DNA of 64,000 nucleotides, taken from NCBI RefSeq assembly GCF_021083305.1, contig NZ_JAJFAY010000002.1:310001-374000 (forward strand), read 5' to 3'. The stretch's first letter is position 1; every line of letters starts with the position of its first letter. Below the pieces are notes generated by a model that did no database searches, was not told where the DNA came from, and was given only the letters and a program-made list of their open reading frames with translations. This DNA comes from Haladaptatus sp. DYF46 (GTDB lineage Archaea; Halobacteriota; Halobacteria; Halobacteriales; Haladaptataceae). The position numbers and the translations under genes are program-made. Shown here piece by piece: positions 35,486 to 44,381 of the stretch.

Positions 35486-37476
35486 CGTTCGTCCTCCAAC
35501 ACCCGTTCGACCTTCCTGAAGGTTCGCCTCCACGTCGCCCGCTTCGAGAAGACGTGGTTCTCGCCGGGATAGTGGTCGGCGTCGAACTCCTTTTCGAGGT
35601 CCGTGAGCGTTTCGACCACCACGTCGAGTTGCTCGAAGTTGACGTACCGGTCGCCCGTCCCGTGGAAGTTGTAGAGCGGAACCTCGTAGTTCGCCATGTG
35701 CGTCGCCGGGGAGGCCTCGTCCCAGCGTTCGGGCACCTCCCACGGTTCGCCGCCCATCCGCAACGCTTCGGCGGAGACGGCCGCCGGGTATTTCGTCTCC
35801 TCGGCCCACTCGCGGTACAGTTCGAGGTCCGCCAGTCCGGCGAGGTTGATGCCGACCGAGAAGACATCGGGATGCGTCCCGAGGACCTGCAACGTCGCGT
35901 AACCGCCATAGGAGAGCCCCCACACGGCGACCGAATCGGCGTCCACGTAGTCCAACGATTTCAGGTACTCGCCCGCCCGCGCCACGTCCTCGATTTCGTC
36001 CTTCCCGCGCGACCCCGCGATGGCCTGTCTGAACTCCCGCCCGTAGCCGATGCCGCCGCGATAGTTGACGAAGAGGCAGGCGTATCCCTTTGCGGCGAGG
36101 TACTGGTGATAGGTGTAGAACAGGCCGTACGCGCGCGACGGGTGCCAGCCGTCGCGCATTTGGCGCATCGGCCCGCCGTGGACGCAGACGACGGCGGGGA
36201 GGTCCGTCGCATCGTCCGCGACGGCATCGGACTGCCGCGGGTCCAGCAGATAGCCGTCGATACACCGTCCCGCGCTCTCGAACTCGATCCGTTCGGGTTC
36301 GACGGGTGGCGTCGGCCACTCCTCCACGGACGAGCGCGTGAGCCTCCTCGTCCTCGATTCGCCGTCAGCCACGGTCGAAACGCGGAGTTCCGGCGATCGC
36401 GTCCGGTCGGCGTGGACGTACGCGACGGTTTCGCCGTCCGGCGCTGGCCGAGGGTGGACGTTCGTTCCGGGCGACGCCACGAACGGCCTCGTTTCGCCGT
36501 CGAGAGAGACGGAAAACAGGTGGCGCTGTCCGGGGTCGTTCCGGTTGGAAGCGAAGACGAGCGTTTCGTCGTCGAGCCATCGCGGCGTCGCGTCGGCGAC
36601 GCCCTTGTCCTCGAACAACCCCTCGGTGAGTTGCGTTCGCTCCTCGGTTTCCGCGTCGACGACGTGAACGTGGTCCCACCCGTCCATCGGGAGCGAGAGC
36701 GCGATTTTCGTTCCGTCGGGGGACACCGTCGGGGCACCGCTCGAAACGATACCCCGTTCGCGGTCGATTTCCCTGACGAGAACGCTCTCCTCGCCCGTTT
36801 CGGTGTCAGCGGCGATCGTTCTCCTGACCCGTCCGCCCTCGCCGCGCCGGTCGAAAACGACGCGACCGTCGGCCAGCCACGCGGGACAGGAACTCGCCAT
36901 CTCGCCGCGCGTACGCCAGACGAGTTCGTCGGTGTCACCGCTGTCGGAGTTCACATCGATAACGCCCGCGTGCGTGGTGCCGTCCTCGACGAACCGGTAC
37001 ACGAGGAGCGCGTCGTCGTCCGACCACGCGAACATCCGCTCCTCGCCGAGAAACGGTCCGCGCTCGGGAACGTCGAAACTTCGCTCCGCGCCGGTCGTCG
37101 CGTCCCGAACGACCGGGCGGCCGTCGCGGTAGAACGAAAAGCGCGTCCCGTCGTTCGACCACGTGTACGACGCCGTGGCCTCCGGACCGGAGCAAATCAG
37201 GTCGGTCGTTCGTTTTTCCGGGTCGGCGAGGAACAACTCGCCCGCGTCGGTCGCGACGAGAAGTTCGGAGGTCGTCGGCGACCACGCGAACTCGGTGACG
37301 TGGCCCTCTTCGGGGACAAATTTCCACGGGGAGTCGCCGGCCGGGTCGGTCACGAACAGGACGTTTCCGTCGTCTTCGTAGGTCGTCGCCGCGAGGAAGT
37401 CGCCGTCCGCGGACCACGCCGGGGGACCGGGATACTTCACGTCCAGTACGTCGGAAATCGTGGGGGAAAGTGGCAT
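35482..37476 (-). CDS. S9 family prolyl oligopeptidase / acylaminoacyl peptidase
   Basis: A 664-residue serine peptidase. Residues 1-390 form a WD40-like beta-propeller with repeated short blades (for example TPRWLDDETLVFASNRNDPG). The alpha/beta hydrolase domain has GLSYGGYATLQV with the nucleophile Ser, an acid in GTGDRYVNFEQ and the His in GENHVFSKR. It is probably an oligopeptidase that takes small peptides through the propeller. It precedes the M55 gene in the same operon, with a four-base overlap, so it may finish the breakdown of imported peptides. Confidence 0.94.
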   Translation of the reverse strand: MPLSPTISDVLDVKYPGPPAWSADGDFLAATTYEDDGNVLFVTDPAGDSPWKFVPEEGHVTEFAWSPTTSELLVATDAGELFLADPEKRTTDLICSGPEATASYTWSNDGTRFSFYRDGRPVVRDATTGAERSFDVPERGPFLGEERMFAWSDDDALLVYRFVEDGTTHAGVIDVNSDSGDTDELVWRTRGEMASSCPAWLADGRVVFDRRGEGGRVRRTIAADTETGEESVLVREIDRERGIVSSGAPTVSPDGTKIALSLPMDGWDHVHVVDAETEERTQLTEGLFEDKGVADATPRWLDDETLVFASNRNDPGQRHLFSVSLDGETRPFVASPGTNVHPRPAPDGETVAYVHADRTRSPELRVSTVADGESRTRRLTRSSVEEWPTPPVEPERIEFESAGRCIDGYLLDPRQSDAVADDATDLPAVVCVHGGPMRQMRDGWHPSRAYGLFYTYHQYLAAKGYACLFVNYRGGIGYGREFRQAIAGSRGKDEIEDVARAGEYLKSLDYVDADSVAVWGLSYGGYATLQVLGTHPDVFSVGINLAGLADLELYREWAEETKYPAAVSAEALRMGGEPWEVPERWDEASPATHMANYEVPLYNFHGTGDRYVNFEQLDVVVETLTDLEKEFDADHYPGENHVFSKRATWRRTFRKVERVLEDER

Positions 37477-37536
37477 AAAAATCGATTCGGGTCAACCCTC
37501 AAAGCGGTTCCTGATGCGGCTATCGTGACAACGTGC

Positions 37537-38262
37537 TCAGTAGTTTCGCTTGGCGAGTTTCGAGAGGAAGGCGTTGAGGACCTTCTGTTCGCCCTTTCGG
37601 AGGTGTTCGAGGAACGTCGGCCCGCTGATGCCGAAGTCGGCGGCGATGTCGTTCGCCGTCACGTCCCGCGGCCAGTTGTAGTACCCCGCCTCGTGCGCCG
37701 AGAAGAGACACTCCGTCTGGCGGGCCGACAGCGAGTCGTAGATCCGGTCGCTGGTGTTGGCGAACTCCACGTTGTCGTTCGGGTCCACCTCGTGAATCGA
37801 CTCCAACTGCACGTCGTACTCGTCTTCGAGTCTGGTGAACACGGATTCGAGTTGGTCCGAGCGGACGAGGACGGTCCAGTACTCACATCCGCCGGTGATG
37901 TGGACGGGTTCGATGGGCATGAACTCGGAGTTGACGATTTCGGGGACGATGCTGGACGAACGCGCGTAGGTGACGACGATACGGGCGCGGTCGCCGCTGT
38001 GTTTCAGGATGGCCGTGCTCTCGACGACGCGGTGGGAGTCGATGGCCTCCACGAACGTTCCGATGTCGTGGTCGCCGTTCGTGACGATGATGAAGTCTCC
38101 TTTGACCGTCTCGTCGGTCGGGTAGAGCGACTTTTCGAGGATGTGCGTATCGTCGTATTCGTCGGTGACTTCGAGCGTCCAACACCCCGGATGCCAGAGT
38201 TTGAGTTCCACTTGTCGATGTGTCGTTCCGTCCTGATTCTCCGAGACGTGGATGACGCTCAT
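37537..38262 (-). CDS. Bacterio-opsin-activator-like HTH regulator
   Basis: A 241-residue transcription regulator. The C-terminal 55 residues are an HTH_10 domain: SARQTECLFSAHEAGYYNWP then VTANDIAADFGISGPTFLEHLRKGEQKVLNAFL, the usual Bat-type ending. The N-terminal part (1-180) is a ligand-sensing domain of unknown type (GDFIIVTNGDHDIGTFVEAI is a beta-alpha-beta stretch). It lies immediately downstream of the S9 gene on the same strand but separated by about 60 bases, and could control the peptide cluster or a distant target. Confidence 0.9.
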   Translation of the reverse strand: MSVIHVSENQDGTTHRQVELKLWHPGCWTLEVTDEYDDTHILEKSLYPTDETVKGDFIIVTNGDHDIGTFVEAIDSHRVVESTAILKHSGDRARIVVTYARSSSIVPEIVNSEFMPIEPVHITGGCEYWTVLVRSDQLESVFTRLEDEYDVQLESIHEVDPNDNVEFANTSDRIYDSLSARQTECLFSAHEAGYYNWPRDVTANDIAADFGISGPTFLEHLRKGEQKVLNAFLSKLAKRNY

Positions 38263-38411
38263 TCAGTGTGTGTCATTCTCCCACACCATGAAAAATTTGT
38301 GTATATCGGATGGTACAGTTTTACGGGAACGAGTCGAGACGATGAAATAGTGAACGATTCGATATCGGACTGGTCGCAACGCTGAAGCCCGGTCCCGTAC
38401 CGCCCTCCGAA

Positions 38412-38621
38412 CTACACTCGCTTTTGAGCCGACCAGACCGCCGTCCCGCCGAGCAGCAGGGCCGGAATGAGCGGCAGGATGAGGTAGGCGAACTTGAACG
38501 GGAGGTACGGCGGGTCGAGGTAGATGAGGAGCGGCGAAACGATGAACGCCAGTACGATCACGCCGACCAGAATCCACCCGCTCCGTCCGAACTCCCGCTG
38601 TTCGCTGTCCTCGGTCATCAT
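38412..38621 (-). CDS. Small two-helix membrane protein
   Basis: A 69-residue protein with two membrane segments (about 18-34 and 41-60) and charged ends. The ATG overlaps the stop of the quinone oxidoreductase gene by four bases (ATGATGA), so translation is coupled. Function unknown; it may anchor or accompany that enzyme. Confidence 0.72.
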   Translation of the reverse strand: MMTEDSEQREFGRSGWILVGVIVLAFIVSPLLIYLDPPYLPFKFAYLILPLIPALLLGGTAVWSAQKRV

Positions 38622-39658
38622 AGCTCGCTATCGGGTTTTACCACCACTTTACCAAAGCCTTCCCGGTTTTCGAGCATCTCGTGGGCGCGGGCCGTCTCGC
38701 TCATCGGGAGGACCTCCCGAATCGCCGGTTCGAAGGTGCCGTCCCACACCAGTTCCATCACGTCGTCCACCTCGCCGAGACTGGCCATCGTGGATCCGAT
38801 GACCGAGAGTTGGTTCCAGAAGATTCGGTTGATGTCGGTCTCCGGTTGGCCGCCCGTCGTCGCGCCGCAGGTGACGATTTTGCCGCCCTTGGCGAGGCTC
38901 TTGAGCGAGTCCTGCCACGTGGCCTTGCCGATGTGGTCCACGACGACGTCCACCCCACGTCCGCTGGTCAACTCGCGGATTTGCGAGGCGAAATCCTCCG
39001 CCTCGTAGTCGATGGCGTGGTCGGCACCGAGTTCGCGAGCGTGTTCGAGTTTCTCCTTGCTGCTCCCCGTGGCGTACACCGTCGCCCCGGCGTAGTCGGC
39101 GATTTGGACCGCTGCGTGGCCGACGCCGCCGGACGCACCGAGGACGAGGACGTGGTCGCCCGACGTGAGGTCTGCACGCGTGATGAGCATCCGCCACGCG
39201 GTCTGGAAGACGAGCGGGGCCGCCGCCGCCGTCTCCCACGCGACGTCTTCGGGCACCGCTATCAAGTTGTCCTCGGGAACGGCGGCGAGTTCGCTGTGGA
39301 CGCCGCGGACGTGCTCGCCGATGATGTGGTAGTTCACGCACATCGAGTGTTGGCCGTGGCGGCAGAACTCGCACTTGCCGCAACTGACGCCCGCCGAGAG
39401 GGCGACGCGGTCGCCGGGTTCGAAGCGGGTCACGTCCTCGCCGACCGCCACGACTTCGCCCGCCCCGTCGCTGCCGGGGATGTGGGGCATGTCGAGGGTG
39501 AGGCCGGGGAGACCGCGGCGGGTCCACACGTCCAAGTGGTTCAGCGCGCCCGCCTTCACGTCGATGAGGACTTCATCGCGTTCGGGTTCCGGGTCGGAGA
39601 AATCGCCGTATTCGATGACCTCGGTTCCGCCGTGTTCCGTGAACTGGACGGCTTTCAT
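38618..39658 (-). CDS. Zinc-binding quinone oxidoreductase-like dehydrogenase
   Basis: A 346-residue medium-chain dehydrogenase/reductase. It starts MKAVQFTEHGGTEVIEYGDF, has GALNHLDVWTRRG, a complete structural-zinc loop CGKCEFCRHGQHSMC with four cysteines, and the Rossmann motif GASGGVGHAAVQIA followed by GSSKEKLEHARELGA. These features put it in the quinone oxidoreductase/alcohol dehydrogenase group. Substrate unknown. Transcribed leftward; its stop overlaps the small membrane protein start. Confidence 0.92.
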   Translation of the reverse strand: MKAVQFTEHGGTEVIEYGDFSDPEPERDEVLIDVKAGALNHLDVWTRRGLPGLTLDMPHIPGSDGAGEVVAVGEDVTRFEPGDRVALSAGVSCGKCEFCRHGQHSMCVNYHIIGEHVRGVHSELAAVPEDNLIAVPEDVAWETAAAAPLVFQTAWRMLITRADLTSGDHVLVLGASGGVGHAAVQIADYAGATVYATGSSKEKLEHARELGADHAIDYEAEDFASQIRELTSGRGVDVVVDHIGKATWQDSLKSLAKGGKIVTCGATTGGQPETDINRIFWNQLSVIGSTMASLGEVDDVMELVWDGTFEPAIREVLPMSETARAHEMLENREGFGKVVVKPDSEL

Positions 39659-39745
39659 ACGTGCACCCTCAGCGGCGAAGACTAAAACTGTGTGCAAATC
39701 GGGGGTTCGAGTGGACTTTTGGGGTGCGCCGCCCAACGGTCGGGC

Positions 39746-40447
39746 ATGACGAAGCACGACGGCGGCGACGATGGCGGACACGACGATGACGGGCACGGCA
39801 GTCACGACCACGGGCACGGCGATGACGACCGTGACCACGGTCACGACGAACGGGGAAACCGCGACCACGACGGACACGACCATCCCGACCACCGCGACCA
39901 CGACGGACACGACCATCCCGACCACCACGCCCACGACGGACACGACCATCCCGACCACCACGCCCACGACGTGAGCGAACTCGGGTTCGCGGTCGTCACG
40001 GTCTCTTCCTCGCGGTCGGTGGACGACGACCCGGCGGGTGACGCCATCACCGAACTGGTCGAGGAAGCGGGTCACGAAGTCGTCACGAGGGAACTCGTCG
40101 CCGACAATCACGACCGGGTGCAGAAGACGGTGAACAACATCGTCGGCCGCGACGACGTGAACGTCATCGTCACGACCGGGGGCACGGGCGTCACGCCGGA
40201 CGACGTGACGATAGAGGCCGTGTGCCCGCTCCTCGACAAGGAACTGCCCGGATTCGGCGAACTGTTCCGCCGACTCTCATACGACGACATCGGGACGAAA
40301 ATCGTCGGAACGCGGGCGACGGCGGGCGTCGCGGACGGCACCGCGGTCTGTTGTCTGCCCGGCAGCGAGAACGCGGTTCGTCTCGGCGTGTCCGAAATCG
40401 TCCTCGAAGAGGCGGGCCACCTCGTCGGCCTCGCTCGGCGCGAGTAG
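39746..40447 (+). CDS. moaB: Molybdopterin biosynthesis protein MoaB/MogA with a His-rich N-terminal extension
   Basis: A 233-residue protein. Residues about 75-233 are a MoaB/MogA domain (adenylylation of molybdopterin): LGFAVVTVSSSRS, TTGGTGVTPDDVTIEA and GSENAVRLGVSEI. Residues 1-75 are almost only Gly, His, Asp, with repeated GHDHPDHHAHD blocks that could bind divalent metals. The ATG at 39746 is the first in the frame that begins this stretch. The extension is coded by a tandem DNA repeat and is longer than I expect for the family. It is divergent from the quinone oxidoreductase gene. Confidence 0.9.
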   Translation: MTKHDGGDDGGHDDDGHGSHDHGHGDDDRDHGHDERGNRDHDGHDHPDHRDHDGHDHPDHHAHDGHDHPDHHAHDVSELGFAVVTVSSSRSVDDDPAGDAITELVEEAGHEVVTRELVADNHDRVQKTVNNIVGRDDVNVIVTTGGTGVTPDDVTIEAVCPLLDKELPGFGELFRRLSYDDIGTKIVGTRATAGVADGTAVCCLPGSENAVRLGVSEIVLEEAGHLVGLARRE

Positions 40448-40448
40448 T

Positions 40449-41267
40449 TCAGAAGTGAAGCGGTTCCGCGACCTCCCACCGCGAGGAGAACTGGCTGTTG
40501 ACGTTCGCGGCGAATTCGGGGTCCTTCAGGTCAATCATGGCGAACGCCTCACCGGGTGAAAGCGGGTTCGCCACCTCGATACACACCTCGATGTCGTCGA
40601 TGAGGTTGAACGTGCCGTCCAGTTCGGGCGTCGTTCGGACCGAAAACTTCGGATGGTCGGAGAGGGTCGAAGCGTAGCGCCGTCCGACACTCTCGGGGAG
40701 CGTGTCGACGAGTTTCGGCGACATGAGGACCGACACCTTCACGTCGCGGGACAGCGCCCGTTCGATGTGCTCGGTGACGGTGTCGCCGATGTCGCCGATG
40801 TCGAACGTCGGCGAGACGCGCCCGGCGACCATGACGATTCGACGTTCCGCCGCGTCCAACCGCTCGATGAGCAGTTCGAGCGACTCCTCCGGACCGACCG
40901 CCGCCGTCCAGAAACCTTCCTCGATGGGGGGTTCGACGGTGTCGAGTTCCGTACTCAACTCGTCGACGATGTCCTCGTACTGGTCCGCTTTCGCGTTCAG
41001 TTCGTCCATTTTGTCTTCGAGCAACCGGTCGAGCGCGGTGCTCGGTTCGACCGCGACGTACTTTTTCGGACGGCTCGCGCTCTGACTGCGGACGAGGTTG
41101 TGCGTTTCGAGGCTGTTGAGAACGTCGTAAATCCGTCCCATCGGGACCTCGCTCACGCGGGAGAGGTCCTTCGCCGTCGTCGGACCCGTATTCAACAGCG
41201 CCCGATAGGCGCGGGTTTCGTATTCCGAGAGACCCAAATCGCGAAGACTTGCCATAACTGTTGACAT
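40449..41267 (-). CDS. TrmB-family transcriptional regulator
   Basis: A 272-residue regulator. Residues 1-75 are a winged HTH (LRDLGLSEYETRAYRALLNTGPTTAKDLSRVSEVP), followed by a coiled-coil linker, then a TrmB sugar-binding-like domain (about 115-270, RRIVMVAGRVSPTFDIGDI). TrmB proteins sense sugars and control transporters or metabolism. Starts at 41267 (MSTVMASL) or 41255 (MASLRDLG); the later start is also possible. It is convergent with moaB, almost touching (one base). Target unknown. Confidence 0.9.
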   Translation of the reverse strand: MSTVMASLRDLGLSEYETRAYRALLNTGPTTAKDLSRVSEVPMGRIYDVLNSLETHNLVRSQSASRPKKYVAVEPSTALDRLLEDKMDELNAKADQYEDIVDELSTELDTVEPPIEEGFWTAAVGPEESLELLIERLDAAERRIVMVAGRVSPTFDIGDIGDTVTEHIERALSRDVKVSVLMSPKLVDTLPESVGRRYASTLSDHPKFSVRTTPELDGTFNLIDDIEVCIEVANPLSPGEAFAMIDLKDPEFAANVNSQFSSRWEVAEPLHF

Positions 41268-41343
41268 TAGGCCGACAGTATAAAAACGCTACGTGCGTTC
41301 CCGACGATCCGACCGAACGGACGATTATCTTCGGACGATATCT

Positions 41344-42984
41344 TCAGAAAAAACTCGATGCCAGTTCACTCAGCTCGGCGGGAGATATGGCCGGTTCGGA
41401 GACCGTCTCCCCGTCAACGAGACGGGCGGTGCCTCGTTTGTACTCGCCGTCGGGGTCGAGGACGACGACCTTCTCGTGGTCGGCGAGACGGAGCGCGGCA
41501 CGGTGCAAGTTCGAACCGGGTTCGGTGGCGACGACGACTTGTAGGGGCGGACGGCACAACCGGGACGCGGCGGTCGCGTAGACGGCGACCTGCACGCCGA
41601 TTCTGTCGGCCGCACCGGCGAAGGCACCGACGGCGTCGCGCGCGGCGATTTCGTAGGACTCCTCGCCGGTCAGGATCGCCAAATCGACCAGTGCGTCCGC
41701 AATCGTCGCGTTGTCGTCCACGGGACGAAGCGACCGGTCGAGGAGGCCGGGACCCTCCTCCGGGCCGTCGATGAACGCGCCGTCGTCCATCCTGAGCGTG
41801 TCGATGGCGTGGTCGGCGACGGCGCGAGCGGTGTCGAGGTAGTCCCCCTCGTTCCTGAGGACCTGCGCGGCGGTGACGAACGCTCGAATCACGGCGGCTT
41901 GGTCGGCGAGGAGGCCGCGTTCTCCCTCCCCGTCACCGTTGCGGTAGTGGACGACGGCGCCGTCCTCGACGTACGACGAGAGGAGATCGAGGGTTCGCTC
42001 GGCGTAGCGGCGGGCGTGTTCGTCGTCCGTGTAGGCGACGTAGGTGAGCAGCGCGTCGGCGGCGAGCGCGTTCCGGTCGGCGAAGGCGGTGAAATCGACC
42101 GCCGGAGCCTCCTCGCTCTCGCGGTCGCTCGCATCTCCCTCGTAGTAGCCGTCGCCGGGTCGCTGGCTTCCGCCGAAGGCGTCACCCTCCCAGAGCGTCG
42201 TCGTCAGGTACTCGACGGTCTTTGCGGCGGGGTCGCGGTAGCGTTCCTCGCCGGTGTACAGGTAGGCGTTCGCGTAGGTTCGCAGGAGTGCGGCGTTCAC
42301 GTCGAGCATCTTCTCGCGGTGAACGTCGTTCCACTCGCGGGTACCGGCGTAGCGGAAGAAACCGCCCTCGTAGTCGTCGTAGAGGTTCGCCGAGATGGAC
42401 GAGAGCGTGGCGAGCGCCCGCTCTCGGTCGCGTTTGAGCGCGAACTCGACGGTTCGGGGAAGCGGGAACTTGGCGTCGTCGCCCCACCCGCCGTTCGTCG
42501 GGTCGAACCGGTCTTCCAGTTGGCCGACCAGCAGGCGTTCGATTTCGTCCGTCACCTCGCCCGACGGCGGGTTCTGGTCGCGGACGTTTCGCGGGACCTG
42601 CGACGCGTCGCGGCCCTTGTGCTCCCAGAGGTCCCGCACCTGCCCGACGACTTGACGCATGGTGTTCGCGTCGAGGAACGTCGCGCCGGACAGGTGTTCG
42701 CCCTCCGGCGTGAGGAACACCGTCGTCGGGAAGCCGCCCATGTTGTAGCGCTCCCTGACGCGGGGATGGCGGTCGATATCCGCCCGAATCGGGACGAACG
42801 AATCGTTGACGTTCGCCGCCAGCGTCGGCACGGCGTACGTCTTCTCGTCCATCTCGTGACACCACGAACACCACCGGGCGGAGAGCGAGAGCAGGATCGG
42901 TTTGTCGGCGTCCCGTGCCTCCTCGAACGCCGCGTCACCCCACTCGCGCCACTCGATCTTCGTCCGTTCCGCAGACTGGTCCAT
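41344..42984 (-). CDS. DUF255 thioredoxin-like / N-acylglucosamine-epimerase-like protein
   Basis: A 546-residue protein of the YyaL/SSP411 family. An N-terminal thioredoxin-like domain (about 1-120) has the CxxC site SARWCSWCHEMDEKT; a long helical toroid (about 190-500) like the (alpha/alpha)6 barrel of glycosyl hydrolases or epimerases follows. The family is widespread and its function unclear. It lies alone; the shared intergenic region with the TrmB gene (76 bases) may hold both promoters. Confidence 0.9.
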   Translation of the reverse strand: MDQSAERTKIEWREWGDAAFEEARDADKPILLSLSARWCSWCHEMDEKTYAVPTLAANVNDSFVPIRADIDRHPRVRERYNMGGFPTTVFLTPEGEHLSGATFLDANTMRQVVGQVRDLWEHKGRDASQVPRNVRDQNPPSGEVTDEIERLLVGQLEDRFDPTNGGWGDDAKFPLPRTVEFALKRDRERALATLSSISANLYDDYEGGFFRYAGTREWNDVHREKMLDVNAALLRTYANAYLYTGEERYRDPAAKTVEYLTTTLWEGDAFGGSQRPGDGYYEGDASDRESEEAPAVDFTAFADRNALAADALLTYVAYTDDEHARRYAERTLDLLSSYVEDGAVVHYRNGDGEGERGLLADQAAVIRAFVTAAQVLRNEGDYLDTARAVADHAIDTLRMDDGAFIDGPEEGPGLLDRSLRPVDDNATIADALVDLAILTGEESYEIAARDAVGAFAGAADRIGVQVAVYATAASRLCRPPLQVVVATEPGSNLHRAALRLADHEKVVVLDPDGEYKRGTARLVDGETVSEPAISPAELSELASSFF

Positions 42985-43326
42985 GGCGGACCATCGGTGC
43001 GAACGAGGGAAGTGGTTTCGGAATCCACGCGAGAGGAAGGGTCAACCGCCGGGAACCGCCCCGTCCGGACAACGGGACGCGCGGTGAACGCGATTCGCGC
43101 AGCACGCGCGAATCGGGCGAACGCCCGGGGTGGAAGGGGGACGCCGAGGGCGGGACGCGACGTGCGCGTCCCGTCCGCACGCGGTGCGGTCGGTTCTCCC
43201 TCGTTCGTTCTGTCTCGTCGGTGTATTCAATATGCGATTTGTATTCGGTATGCGATATCCGAATCCGATTCGAGACCGCATCGCACCGGTCGAAAACAGG
43301 TACGTACAGTCAGTTTCGTCCCAAAC
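42985..43326. other. Intergenic region with three consecutive hairpins
   Basis: No gene. Three tight inverted repeats follow each other: 43091-43100 with 43106-43115 (10 bp, CGATTCGCGC), 43151-43159 with 43165-43173 (9 bp) and 43175-43180 with 43184-43189 (6 bp). Two TATTCRRTATGCGAT repeats lie near 43225-43255. This could be a small structured RNA or a nucleoid or regulator site. Confidence 0.6.
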
Positions 43327-43779
43327 ATGAACGGGAAGACGAAACTCCAGATTGCAGTCAGCTTTCTTCTCGTCGGAGGGCTTCTCGACTTACTGATCGT
43401 CACGCAGTTACGGTACGGAGTGACGGAAAGCACCGTGTTCGTCGCCGCGATTGTCGGCTTCGCGCTGGCCGAAGTCGCCCCGTCCAGCGCATCAGTCCGA
43501 CTGTCGAATCGGCGACCAACCACCGTTCAGATGGCGTCGCGCTCCGCTTCGATTCGCTCCGCGTACGCCGTCGCTATCGTGTCGAGAATCTCCTCACCGG
43601 CGTCCGCGGTTCCCTCGCGCGGGTCGCCGAGAACGCCGTTCTCGGTGATGGACCTGAACCCTTCGCTCAGGAGTCGGGAGACGGAAACCTCCTCCTCGTG
43701 GCCGACTTCGAGTTCGTCGGTCCCGACGAGTCCCTCGTCTATCGCCAGCACTATCGCGGTTTCCGCGGCCCCCGCGTGA
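43327..43779 (+). CDS. Small membrane protein, reading frame extends antisense into the creatininase gene
   Basis: The first 50 residues form two membrane segments (about 8-27 and 36-50: FLLVGGLLDLLIV and VFVAAIVGFALAEV) and look like a real small protein, but no stop follows until 43779, 253 bases into the opposite strand of the creatininase-like gene. The residues after about 55 are Ser/Arg-rich antisense noise. Either the true gene ends through a frameshift, or the two convergent genes overlap strongly. Start ATG at 43327 is clear; the 3' end is not trustworthy. Confidence 0.5.
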   Translation: MNGKTKLQIAVSFLLVGGLLDLLIVTQLRYGVTESTVFVAAIVGFALAEVAPSSASVRLSNRRPTTVQMASRSASIRSAYAVAIVSRISSPASAVPSRGSPRTPFSVMDLNPSLRSRETETSSSWPTSSSSVPTSPSSIASTIAVSAAPA

Positions 43780-44285
43780 ATCACGTCCTCTTGGTACTCC
43801 ACGCCACCCTTCCGAAGCCCCTCGTTCTGGAGTTCCATGAGGTCCCCGAGGTCCGCCAGCGCGATGACGTTCGCGTCGATATCGCGGGCGATTTCGGGAG
43901 CGACGGTGTTGACGGGCGCGAAGTTGCCGCCGTGGGTCGGGACGAGGACGACGTGTTCGAAGCCGTGTTCGTCCAGCGACTCGCAGTAGGCGGAAATCAG
44001 GTCCATGAGGACCGTCGCCGGAATCGTTATCGTCCCCGGAAACTCCATGTGGTGTCCCGAACAACCGGGCCGAATCGTCGGCGCGGCGAGCGCGTCGCCG
44101 AGTTTTTCGGCGATTCGTTTCGCCAGTTCGTCGCCCGCCAGCGTGTCCATTATCAACGGCAGATGCGGACCGTGTTGTTCGACCGACCCGACCGCTACGA
44201 CGGCGGTCCGCGTTCCGTCGTCGAGCGCGGTTTTGACGTCCGGCCAACTGTGCTCCGCGAGTTCGAAGTTCGGATTCGTGGTCAT
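43527..44285 (-). CDS. Creatininase-family amidohydrolase
   Basis: A 252-residue protein (from the ATG at 44285). Metal ligands are visible in VGSVEQHGPHLPLIMDTLAGDELAK (Glu, His, Asp), in PGCSGHHMEFPGT and in VPTHGGNFAPVN, the classic creatininase pattern. Family members hydrolyse cyclic amides such as creatinine or act in cofactor (mycofactocin, riboflavin) pathways. Which substrate is used here is not visible. It runs convergent with the small membrane protein and starts 96 bases from the cyclophilin gene end. Confidence 0.9.
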   Translation of the reverse strand: MTTNPNFELAEHSWPDVKTALDDGTRTAVVAVGSVEQHGPHLPLIMDTLAGDELAKRIAEKLGDALAAPTIRPGCSGHHMEFPGTITIPATVLMDLISAYCESLDEHGFEHVVLVPTHGGNFAPVNTVAPEIARDIDANVIALADLGDLMELQNEGLRKGGVEYQEDVIHAGAAETAIVLAIDEGLVGTDELEVGHEEEVSVSRLLSEGFRSITENGVLGDPREGTADAGEEILDTIATAYAERIEAERDAI

Positions 44286-44381
44286 GTGTATCACTGTGTA
44301 ACTGATGGCGATGAACGGACGGGCAAAAATCACCCAGCCTGATGGAAAACCGGACCGCAGAAAGGACGTTCGCGTCCGCGT

